From Gammaproteobacteria bacterium (GTDB lineage: Bacteria > Pseudomonadota > Gammaproteobacteria > Xanthomonadales > Rhodanobacteraceae): DNA of 9,481 bases. Shown in pieces: positions 1 through 9,420 of this stretch. Positions within the stretch are counted from its first letter, which is position 1. Every line of letters begins with the position of its first letter. The notes under the pieces were generated by a model. The model made no database searches, was not told the origin of the DNA, and saw only the letters and a list, made by a program, of their open reading frames with translations. The DNA lies in the NCBI GenBank assembly GCA_005877675.1, contig VBNZ01000124.1, positions 18,598 to 28,078 of the forward strand, in the 5' to 3' direction. Position numbers and translations under genes: made by a program.

Positions 1-635
1 TTGCTCGCAAGGCGCAGATTGAAATCGTGGTCTGCGGTGAATCCGGCGTAGCTATCGTTTTTGTACAGGCGCGTGGCTTTGCCGCTACGCAGATCGACGC
101 GAACCGGATCGAAGTATTTTGGATTGCGATCGTTCGCGTTGATCAGCACTTCGTGCGGATGCTTCGGCGTCAGCATCGCGACATCGGCACGCGCGTTTTT
201 GTACGGTGTCAGGTCGGTCACCTGGTTGCTTTCGAGATCGACGCTGTAGACATGGAAATTTTCATTGCCGCCCTCGTCCTGCGGATACAGCAGGTGCTTA
301 CCGTCGTAGGCGAAATTGAAGCCGCGGATGCCGCGCTTGCGGTCGTGCGTGACCACCCTGGCCTGCTCGGGGTGCTCGCGCGGTGCGACAAACACATTCA
401 GCACGCCCTCGTCGGGCGCGACGTAGCCGAGCCAGCGGCCGTCGGGGCTGATTTCTCCGGCGGCGCGTTCGGGATTGCCGAACAGCAGCTTGCGTGGAAT
501 CAGCGTCGGCGCCGGTGCTGCCGCGGCTTTCGTGGTCGCAACCGGCGCTTGAGGTTTGTTGGCTGTTTGCGCACAGGCACAAAGCAGTGACGCGCAGGTG
601 GTAACCAAAGCGAACAGGTGAAAACGTGGTTGCAC
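1..635 (-). CDS. S9-family (prolyl oligopeptidase-like) peptidase, N-terminal part, cut by window edge
   Basis: A minus-strand frame opens at a GTG (635-633) and stays open to position 1, giving about 211 residues with no stop, so the 3' part lies outside the window. The start follows a good Shine-Dalgarno (GGGAG about 7 nt upstream). The N-terminus is an export signal: a basic start (QPRF), a hydrophobic stretch, then LCAC, which could be a lipobox with Cys21 as the lipidated residue. An Ala/Pro-rich linker follows. The rest looks like the beta-propeller of S9 peptidases, with phrases such as AGEISPDGRWLGYVAP, RGFNFAYDGKHLLYPQDEGG and DLTPYKNARADV. The catalytic alpha/beta-hydrolase domain would lie beyond the window, so peptidase activity is inferred from the propeller alone. 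A TolB-like propeller protein is the main alternative. It is separated from recJ by 104 nt and is probably transcribed on its own. Confidence 0.8.
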   Translation of the reverse strand, partial: MQPRFHLFALVTTCASLLCACAQTANKPQAPVATTKAAAAPAPTLIPRKLLFGNPERAAGEISPDGRWLGYVAPDEGVLNVFVAPREHPEQARVVTHDRKRGIRGFNFAYDGKHLLYPQDEGGNENFHVYSVDLESNQVTDLTPYKNARADVAMLTPKHPHEVLINANDRNPKYFDPVRVDLRSGKATRLYKNDSYAGFTADHDFNLRLAS

Positions 636-664
636 GAGCTTCTCCCGTTGGGTGACAGCGCAAG

Positions 665-670
665 ATTCTA
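665..670 (-). promoter_or_regulatory. Candidate -10 box for the S9 peptidase gene
   Basis: Read on the minus strand, TAGAAT lies 30 nt upstream of the GTG start, in the 104-nt gap after recJ. This would give a leader of roughly 20-25 nt that contains the Shine-Dalgarno. No convincing -35 box sits 16-18 nt upstream, so this rests on the -10 match and its position only. I saw no hairpin followed by a U-run in 636-739, so no terminator for the recJ operon is called. Confidence 0.25.
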
Positions 671-739
671 GGGCTTCGGCTCTGTGCAGGTACAGAAATC
701 GCTGAAACCCGTCGTGACGCCACGCTCTTGGTCGCGAAG

Positions 740-2498
740 TCACGCCGGCTCGATATGCCGTATGAGCAGGCGCAGCGACTGCGTGCCGTTCCACTCGTTG
801 ATGTCGAGCTGAAACGCAGCGCGAACCCGCGCGGGTGGCGGGGTGCCGTCGTACGCACCGAAATGCATCGCGTCGAGTGCCTGCTCGATCTGCGCGTGCT
901 TGAGCCTGAGGCGCAGATGTGTCTCGCCGAGCACCTTCCAGGATTCGACTGCGAACTCGCCATCGAACAACGGCTCGGCGAAGGCCTGGCCCCAGGGACC
1001 GGCGTATCGCAGTTGCTGTGCGAGTTCGAGTGAGAAATCGGCTGCCGCCAGTTCACCGTCGGTAAACAGCACCGCATCGAGCTGCGCGGGCGCGAGCTGC
1101 GCACGCGCGACGGCATCGAATTCCCGCGCGAGGCGCGCAACGTCGGTGCGTTGCAGGGTCATGCCCGCGGCCATTGCGTGGCCACCGAAACGCTGCAGCA
1201 AACCCGGCGCACGAGCATCGATTTCTGCGAGCGCATCGCGCAGATGAAATCCCGCGATCGAGCGGCCCGAGGCTTTTAGCTCATCGCTGCCCTCGCCCGC
1301 GGGCGCACACGCGATCACCGGGCGATTGAGTGTCTCCTTGAGTTTCGACGCGACGAGGCCAACGACGCCGTGATGCCAGTCCGGTTCGAACAGCACGAGG
1401 CCGAACGGCAGGTTTTCGCCGCCATGCTGCAAAATCCACTTCTGTACCGCAAGCTGTGCCTGCTCGACCATGTCGGCCTGCAGCCCCTGCCGTTCGGCAT
1501 TGATCGCGGACAGCGTCTGCGCGAGCACGCGGGCGCGCGTGAGGTCATCGGTCAGAAGGCATTCGATGCCGATGCAGATGTCTTCGAGCCGCCCTGCCGC
1601 ATTGATGCGCGGTCCGACGACGAAGCCAAGATCGCTCGCGACCGCCCGTACGGGATCGCGCTTGCCCGATTCGAGCAGCGCGACGATGCCTGCGCACGCG
1701 CGACCCGCGCGGATGCGCTTCAGGCCCGCCTCGATGAGGATGCGGTTATTGCGATCGAGCGGCACGAGATCGGCGACGGTGCCTAGCGCGACGATATCCA
1801 ACAGGCACGACAGATCTGGCACGCATGCCGGGCTCTTCAATCGAAGCAAACCATCCGCGTTCACGCAGATATGCGCGCAATGCGAGCAGCAGGTAGAACA
1901 TCACACCGACACCGGCGAGCGCTTTACTGGGAAAAGCGTCACCTACCAGATTGGGGTTCACGATCACATCCGCGTCCGGCAGCGTGGCGCCGGGTAGATG
2001 ATGATCAGTGACGATGACTTTCATGCCGTGCGCGCGCGCCGCAGCGACGCCCGCATGCGAGGCGACGCCATTGTCGACCGTGATCAGCACGCCATCGCGC
2101 CATGCGGGCCTGCGCGCGAGCAGTTCGTCGACCAGCGGCGCGCTCAATCCGTAGCCATGTACGAAACGATTCGGCATGCCGTAATCGACTCGCTTTGCGC
2201 CGAGCAAACGAAGGCCACGGATCGCGACGGCCGTGCCGGTCGCGCCGTCGGCGTCGAAGTCGCCGACGATCAGGATAGGCTCATCATCGCGCAGCGCAGC
2301 GGCGAGCAATTCGCATGCACGATCGATGCTGCCAAGCTGGTGCGGCGCCAGCATCGACGCAAGGCGATGCTCGATGTCCGCGGCGCTATGAATGCCGCGC
2401 GCACGATAAATGCGTCGCAGCACTGGATGCAGCGATGTCGGCAATTCGCTATCGACTGCGGGCAATTCCCTGCGCGCGATGCGCGGCTTGCCGATCAC
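740..2498 (-). CDS. recJ: Single-stranded-DNA-specific exonuclease RecJ, frameshifted in this sequence
   Basis: RecJ degrades single-stranded DNA 5' to 3' in recombination and mismatch/base-excision repair. The N-terminal frame starts at GTG (2498-2496) and carries the DHH phosphoesterase motifs: GDFDADGATG around residues 79-88, VDNG near 141, and VTDHHLPG near 163-170. The frame then shifts at about 1820-1832, after RERGWFASIEEPGMR, and continues as PDLSCLLDIVALGTVADLVPLDRNNR. The DHHA1 motif GGHAMAAGM follows, and the end is RLLIRHIEPA. The combined span (1759 nt, about 586 codons) is normal for the family, but its length is 3n+1, so one base is extra or two are missing. The start overlaps the rpfE stop as GTGA, which suggests translational coupling. 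Identity is certain. Whether the break is real is not; a clean indel in a full-length conserved gene points to sequence error. Confidence 0.92.
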
Positions 2499-3591
2499 GG
2501 CTTGACACGGCGCCAGAACCGCCAGCGATGCGCGGGTTTGTACGTCACGCGCTCGCCGTCGAGAAAATGCAGATGCACTTCGGCGAGTTTACGCTGGGAG
2601 AGCAACGCATCGAGCGGCGCGAGCCAATCGGTTTCGAGCGCACTCGCCTCTCGCTGATCCATCAAATCGAGCAGCACGCTCTGCTCCCTCTCCCCCAACG
2701 GATTTATTGTTGGGGGAGAGGGTTGGGGTGAGGGGGCGCTTTTGCTGGCGGCTGCCCCTCGCAAGAGCGAAGAGTCTCCCTTGTCCTGCGCCCTCTCCAC
2801 CATCTGTGGCGAGGGAGAGGGGAAAAGCATGGAGAGCAACGCGCCTTGCCCCCTCTCCTCCAACGGCTCCACCGTTGGGGGAGAGGGCTGGGGTGAGGGG
2901 GCGCTTTTGCTGGCTTCTTGCTGTCTCGTCGCGAGCCGTGCGAGTGCAGTCGCAGTCTCGTCGTTTGTGTAGATGCGCGCAAACCCACAGCGCACCCACT
3001 GCGGCAACACCCCTGCGCCCCAAAACCACACGCTGTTTACCGGCGGCAGGCCGCGGCGCGCGCGCTGGGCATTGAGCGGATGCTGGGTCAGGACGATCTG
3101 CGCTTCGTTGAGCAGGCTGCGCCACTGACGTGCGTTGTCACCTTCGGGCAAGTGGCGTGCAAGATCATCACCAAGCGCATCGGCGGGGTCGGAGAACTTC
3201 GGCAGCTTGGCTTCGCGCGGACAACGCAGATACCAGCGATCCGAGCGCGCAGGTTCGAGCGGAAAGCCTCGCGCGTGAATTCCTCTACTTCGTCCGCGGA
3301 CAGCTGCAGGCTCCCGCAAGCGATCAAACGCAGCGTCACCGCATCAACCATCACATACGCCGGATCGCAGCGCAACCACAACGCGCTGTCGGCATCGTTC
3401 GCATCGACGCTGCGCGTCAGCGCGGCGATCGGCAGCGCAGGCCCGAGAAATTCGAAGTGAGCGCGCAGCTGCGCTTCACGTCCGACCGGCGCGTCGGTGT
3501 CTCGATCACCACGTGTCAACCAGCGCCGCAATACATTGGACTGCACGTCCAAAAATTTCCGTTCTGCTAGCAGCAAGGTGAAGGACTTCAT
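2495..3591 (-). CDS. rpfE: RpfE-type protein (phosphoglycerate mutase-like), frameshifted and carrying in-frame palindromic repeat inserts
   Basis: The family is named from the Xanthomonas rpf (regulation of pathogenicity factors) cluster and is annotated as phosphoglycerate-mutase-like; its reaction is not established. The N-terminal part (MKSFTLLLAERKFLD, later WLRCDPAYVMVD) is in one frame. The diagnostic parts RSDRWYLR, HPLNAQRARRGLPP, VNSVWFWGAG and the end WRFWRRVKP are in another. The shift lies near 3268-3276, and several residues between LSADEVEEF and GFPLEP may also be missing. Between ATRQQEASK and LLDLMDQREASALE there is a Pro/Ser-rich stretch of about 80 residues encoded by palindromic repeats (2686-2914), open throughout and absent from typical family members as I recall them. 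I chose ATG 3591 because the protein then starts MKSFTLLL; a GTG at 3606 is an alternative. The stop overlaps the recJ start, and the neighbours greA and recJ support the call. Confidence 0.82.
2686..2749. repeat. Palindromic repeat copy 1 inside rpfE
   Basis: CCCTCTCCCCCAAC (2686-2699) pairs perfectly with GTTGGGGGAGAGGG (2709-2722), a 14-bp stem with a 9-nt loop. It is followed by a G-rich tail ending in GCGCTTTTGCTGGC. The whole 64-nt unit recurs 165 nt further on. This CCCTCTCCC/GGGAGAGGG palindrome with a GGTGAGGGG tail belongs to a type of dispersed repeat I recall from many proteobacterial genomes; that attribution is from memory. Confidence 0.85.
2791..2821. repeat. Degenerate palindrome between the two repeat copies
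   Basis: CCCTCTCC (2791-2798) pairs with GGAGAGGG (2814-2821), and the inner sequence CCAC/GTGG extends the stem imperfectly. It resembles the flanking copies but lacks the GGTGAGGGG tail, so it looks like a decayed or related unit. Confidence 0.6.
2851..2914. repeat. Palindromic repeat copy 2 inside rpfE
   Basis: This is a direct repeat of 2686-2749, offset by exactly 165 nt, a multiple of three, so both copies are read in the same rpfE frame (each encodes SKSAPSPQPSPPT). The stem is 16 bp with one mismatch (2851-2866 with 2872-2887) around a 5-nt loop. The tail after the stem is nearly identical to copy 1, differing by one base (CTGGGG versus TTGGGG). Confidence 0.85.
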
Positions 3592-3601
3592 AGCAGCGGC
3601 A

Positions 3602-3639
3602 ATCACAGGCTATTTCATTTTTCCAAAAAAACCTGTGAT
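3602..3639 (-). other. 8-bp inverted repeat spanning the lipoprotein/rpfE junction
   Basis: ATCACAGG (3602-3609) and CCTGTGAT (3632-3639) are perfect inverted repeats around a 22-nt A/T-rich loop. The structure covers the lipoprotein stop codon and the alternative GTG start of rpfE. It is not followed by a U-run on the minus strand, so it does not look like an intrinsic terminator. It might affect rpfE translation or mRNA stability, or be chance. Confidence 0.3.
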
Positions 3640-3963
3640 ATCGAAGTAGAGCGTCTTTTTCTTCCCAGACACTTCGATCTCGAGCAGATCGAACATCTTT
3701 CCGTTTTCGCTGGCTACCGCCTGATTTTTGCGGGTATAGCCTGGGTAGTGCCGCTCGATCCAGTCATATTCAGCACTTACTCCAGTCATTTCGTTGGCGC
3801 CGACAATCACTACGGCTTTTTCGATGGTCGACCCATCACCGCCGGCGAACGTGATCCGACTCGAAGATGGCGCGGTCGACGGCGTGGCGTTGTCGCGCGT
3901 CTGAGTTGCTTGGCAACCGCCCAACATCGCCGTGGCAAGCACGAAAAGCAGTTTGCTTCGCAT
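3610..3963 (-). CDS. Small predicted lipoprotein of unknown function
   Basis: The ORF encodes about 117 residues from ATG 3963: a type II signal peptide (MRSKLLFVLATAMLGGC, lipobox LGGC with Cys17) and a mature part of about 100 residues. After a short Thr/Ser/Pro-rich linker comes a folded-looking region with AVVIVGANEMTGVSAEYDWI, HYPGYT and the end YFDITGFFGKMK. I do not recognise a named domain; I have an impression of similar hypothetical proteins in the same family of bacteria. I preferred ATG 3963 because GGGGA sits 5 nt upstream and the signal peptide begins cleanly; in-frame ATG 3975 and GTG 3981 are alternatives, the latter overlapping the greA stop. The gene sits between greA and rpfE, and its 3' half is visibly less GC-rich than its neighbours, so it may be a later insertion into the operon. 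Location is probably the inner leaflet of the outer membrane. Confidence 0.75.
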   Translation of the reverse strand: MRSKLLFVLATAMLGGCQATQTRDNATPSTAPSSSRITFAGGDGSTIEKAVVIVGANEMTGVSAEYDWIERHYPGYTRKNQAVASENGKMFDLLEIEVSGKKKTLYFDITGFFGKMK

Positions 3964-3977
3964 CCCTTTCCCCATCG

Positions 3978-4457
3978 TCACACGGTGTACTTCACGCTTA
4001 TGATTTCAAAACTGCGCACGCCGTTCGGCGCCTGAAACTCGAAGCTGTCGCCTTCGCTCTTGCCGATCAGCGCGCGCGCGAGCGGCGAGTTGACGGCGAT
4101 GAGGCGTTGCTTGATGTCGGCTTCGAGGTCGCCGACGATCTGATAGGTAACCTCATCGCCGCTGGTTTCCTCGACCAGATCGACGGTCGCGCCGAATACG
4201 ATCCTGCCGTTGGTGCTGAGGCGCGAAATGTCGATCACTTCGGCGAAGCTCAGCGCAGCTTCGAGTTCCTTGATGCGGCCTTCGATGAATCCCTGCAATT
4301 CGCGCGCGGCGTGATACTCGGCGTTTTCCTTCAAATCGCCGTGCGCACGCGCTTCGGCAATCTGCGCAATGATGCGCGGCCGCTCCTCGGACTTCAGCCG
4401 ATCGAGTTCGCCGCGCAGGCGCTCGGCGCCCTTCGCGGTCATTGGCGCACGCTTCAT
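3978..4457 (-). CDS. greA: Transcription elongation factor GreA
   Basis: GreA enters the RNA polymerase secondary channel and stimulates cleavage of backtracked RNA, restarting stalled complexes. The protein is 159 residues, against about 158 in E. coli. The N-terminal coiled coil carries the tip motif EARAHGDLKENAEYHAARE with the two essential acidic residues Asp41 and Glu44. The C-terminal FKBP-like domain includes YQIVGDLEADIKQRLIAVNS, SPLARALIGKSEGDS and the end ISVKYTV. The start at 4457 has a strong Shine-Dalgarno, GAAGGGG, 5 nt upstream. It lies 25 nt after carB, the usual position in many gammaproteobacteria, and is probably co-transcribed with it. The gene appears complete. Confidence 0.97.
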   Translation of the reverse strand: MKRAPMTAKGAERLRGELDRLKSEERPRIIAQIAEARAHGDLKENAEYHAARELQGFIEGRIKELEAALSFAEVIDISRLSTNGRIVFGATVDLVEETSGDEVTYQIVGDLEADIKQRLIAVNSPLARALIGKSEGDSFEFQAPNGVRSFEIISVKYTV

Positions 4458-4482
4458 GCCAGCCCCTTCGAAGTAAAAATTT

Positions 4483-7720
<3,238 letters not shown>

Positions 7721-7724
7721 GGCT

Positions 7725-8126
7725 TCAACGGGACTCGGGACTCGGGACTCGGAGCTCGGGTTCGAGCTTGCGTATCAGCGCTTGATGCAGCCGCTGCAGC
7801 ATTTGACCGACGCGGTCGCATTCATCAAGCGCCTCGGCGCGGATTACCGGGTCGCCGATATCCAAGTCAGCGGATAGCAGGACCTGGGTTTGCAATTCTG
7901 CCGCCGAACCGAGCGCCATCGCCACGAAGCGAGCGTAGTCTTTTGTAGAACTTCTGGCGTTCCCTTCGGCGATATTCGAAGGAATCGACACTGCGGCTCG
8001 CTGTAGTTGCGATGAAAGGCCGTAGCGTTCCTCGCGCGGGAATGTCCCCGTCAGTCTGTAAACGCTTTTGGCCAACGACATGCCGAGTTGCCAGACCTCT
8101 AGTTCGCGAAAATGCGAGGCGCTCAT
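7725..8126 (-). CDS. Four-helix-bundle protein, 23S rRNA intervening-sequence (S23/IVP) family
   Basis: The protein has 133 residues and opens with the family signature FRELEVWQLGMSLAKSVYRL. It continues with FPREERYGLSSQLQRAAVSI, SIPSNIAEGNARSSTKDYARF and a final helical stretch around MLQRLHQALIRKL. Relatives are encoded inside intervening sequences of fragmented 23S rRNA genes or as stand-alone ORFs, and the fold resembles the Avd accessory protein of diversity-generating retroelements. The biochemical role is unknown. The start codon overlaps the carA stop as ATGA, and the stop is 4 nt before carB. The last residues (RVPSPESR) are encoded by the left heptamer array. Inverted GGGACTC arrays flank almost the whole ORF, so gene and repeats look like one inserted unit. 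It is not required for CarAB chemistry as far as known. Confidence 0.93.
   Translation of the reverse strand: MSASHFRELEVWQLGMSLAKSVYRLTGTFPREERYGLSSQLQRAAVSIPSNIAEGNARSSTKDYARFVAMALGSAAELQTQVLLSADLDIGDPVIRAEALDECDRVGQMLQRLHQALIRKLEPELRVPSPESR
7730..7757. repeat. Left heptamer array (GGGACTC x3 plus a variant)
   Basis: Three perfect tandem GGGACTC units occupy 7730-7750, followed by a variant GGAGCTC (7751-7757) and GGG. The array is the reverse complement of the array at 8139-8166, giving a perfect 21-bp inverted repeat (7730-7750 with 8146-8166). It lies inside the 3' end of the four-helix-bundle ORF and ends 10 nt before the carB start codon. Confidence 0.9.
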
Positions 8127-9277
8127 ACTCTTTTCCCCGAGTCCTGAGTCCCGAGTCCCGAGTCCCGCATCTGCTTCACGAAACGATCGAATAGATAGCC
8201 GATATCGTGTGGTCCCGGGCTCGCCTCGGGATGACCCTGGAAGCAAAACGCTGGCGCGTCGGTCAGCGCAAAGCCCTGCAGCGAACCGTCGAACAATGAA
8301 GTGTGTGTTACGCGCGCGTTCGCCGGCAGCGTTGTGGGGTCCACGGCAAAGCCATGGTTCTGCGAGGTGACGAGTACGCGGCCGTCGTCGTGATCTTTGA
8401 CCGGATGATTCGCACCGTGGTGGCCGAACTTCATCTTCAGCGTCTTTGCGCCGACGGCGAGGCCCATGATCTGCTGGCCGAGGCAGATACCGAAAGTTGG
8501 AATCTTGCGCGCAATGAATTCGCGCGCCGCAGCGATCGCGTAGTCGCACGGCGCGGGATCGCCCGGACCGTTCGACAGGAACACGCCATCGGGCTTGAGC
8601 GCAAGTACGTCAGCCGCGGAAGTCTGTGCCGGCACCACCGTCACCTCGCAGCCGCGATCTACCAGCATGCGCAGGATGTTGCGCTTGACGCCGAAGTCGT
8701 AGGCGACGACGCGATACTGACTTGTTGCAGCCGCGAAGGTCGTGCGATCGAGGTCGTAACTGCCGGCGTCGAAGCGATAGCTCTCGCGCGTGCTCACGAC
8801 TTTGGCGAGATCCATGCCATTCAGGCCCGGAAATGCGCGTGCCTTGGCCAGCGCGTGTACGTCGGACGCACCGGCGCCGGTCACGATGCAGCCGTTCTGC
8901 GCGCCTTTGTCGCGCAGGATACGCGTGAGGCGGCGCGTGTCGATATCGGCGATCGCGACGATGCCCTGGCGGCGCAGATACGCGTCGAGCCGCTCGGTCA
9001 TGCGCCAGTTGCTCGCAAGCCGCGGCAGATCGCGGATCACGAGCCCGGCCGTCTGCACGCGCGCGGATTCTTCATCGACCACATTGACGCCGGTATTGCC
9101 AATGTGCGGATAGGTCAGCGTGACGATCTGCTGCGCGTAAGAGGGATCGGTCAGGATTTCCTGGTAACCGGTGATCGCCGTGTTGAATACCACCTCGCCA
9201 ACGGTTTCGCCGTCCGCACCGATCGAAATGCCGCGGAAGGTGGAGCCGTCTTCAAGTGCGAGGATTGCGGGTGTCAT
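8123..9277 (-). CDS. carA: Carbamoyl-phosphate synthase small (glutaminase) subunit CarA
   Basis: CarA hydrolyses glutamine and delivers ammonia to CarB. The protein is 384 residues, against 382 in E. coli. The N-terminal CarA domain includes ALEDGSTFRG, FNTAITGYQEILTDPSY and IADIDTRRLTRILR. The class I glutamine amidotransferase domain follows, with FGVKRNILRML, LSNGPGDP, the nucleophile motif FGICLGQQIMGLA (Cys265), FGHHGANHPV, SQNHGFAVD and GHPEASPGPHD (His349, Glu351), so the catalytic triad is complete. ATG 9277 was chosen because the protein then begins MTPAILALEDGS and AGAGG lies 7 nt upstream; the frame stays open upstream only through a palindromic repeat. The conserved part ends at about residue 370 (YLFDRFVKQM), and the last 14 residues come from the heptamer array. 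The stop overlaps the next start. Confidence 0.97.
   Translation of the reverse strand: MTPAILALEDGSTFRGISIGADGETVGEVVFNTAITGYQEILTDPSYAQQIVTLTYPHIGNTGVNVVDEESARVQTAGLVIRDLPRLASNWRMTERLDAYLRRQGIVAIADIDTRRLTRILRDKGAQNGCIVTGAGASDVHALAKARAFPGLNGMDLAKVVSTRESYRFDAGSYDLDRTTFAAATSQYRVVAYDFGVKRNILRMLVDRGCEVTVVPAQTSAADVLALKPDGVFLSNGPGDPAPCDYAIAAAREFIARKIPTFGICLGQQIMGLAVGAKTLKMKFGHHGANHPVKDHDDGRVLVTSQNHGFAVDPTTLPANARVTHTSLFDGSLQGFALTDAPAFCFQGHPEASPGPHDIGYLFDRFVKQMRDSGLGTQDSGKRV
8139..8166. repeat. Right heptamer array (GAGTCCC x3 plus a variant), inverted to the left array
   Basis: A variant GAGTCCT (8139-8145) is followed by three perfect GAGTCCC units (8146-8166) on the plus strand. The array encodes the C-terminal tail of CarA (RDSGLGTQDSG) and sits just before the ATGA junction with the four-helix-bundle gene. 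Paired with the left array, it would fold the intervening RNA into a loop of about 395 nt closed by a stem of at least 21 bp. Confidence 0.9.
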
Positions 9278-9279
9278 CA

Positions 9280-9420
9280 GGGAACCTCTGAACAAGCTAC
9301 TGCGCTCGGCATCTCGCACGCCGGCGGTGCTCGGAATCCTCACGTACTAGTACGCTTCAATTCCTGCGCTCCGGCGTCGCGCGACCTGTCCCCGCTCGTC
9401 ACGCTTGTTCCGAAGTTCCC
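9280..9420. repeat. MITE-like long imperfect palindrome upstream of carA
   Basis: The ends are inverted repeats: GGGAACCTCTGAACAAG (9280-9296) matches the reverse complement of 9404-9420 at 15 of 17 positions. The centre is a perfect 12-bp palindrome, CGTACTAGTACG (9343-9354), within 2 nt of the midpoint between the ends. GGAAT next to the centre and GCCGG further out also match between the arms, so the whole 141 nt is one imperfect hairpin of about 70-nt arms. No ORF of its own is convincing. This architecture fits a non-autonomous palindromic element; I think similar sequences are dispersed in related genomes but cannot confirm it here. It fills most of the carA upstream region and could carry or block the promoter. 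Confidence 0.7.
9285..9289 (-). promoter_or_regulatory. carA ribosome binding site, inside the terminal repeat of a MITE-like element
   Basis: AGAGG on the minus strand lies 7 nt upstream of the carA ATG and decides the start. It falls within the left terminal inverted repeat (9280-9296) of the upstream palindrome, so the element seems to supply the site. Confidence 0.65.

Noticed and set aside
27..590. Plus-strand open frame at the left end
   Set aside because: It is opposite the S9 peptidase frame, which has a signal peptide, ribosome binding site and recognisable propeller motifs.
2686..2722. Palindrome in rpfE considered as an intrinsic terminator
   Set aside because: It is inside an open coding frame, has no U-run on the minus strand, and occurs twice as part of a longer repeat.
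7730..8166. Tandem heptamers considered as a CRISPR array
   Set aside because: Units are 7 nt, contiguous without spacers, and the two groups are inverted with respect to each other.
9278..9343. Upstream extension of carA to a start at 9343
   Set aside because: The extra residues are translation of the palindromic repeat and are not part of CarA; ATG 9277 has a well-placed ribosome binding site.
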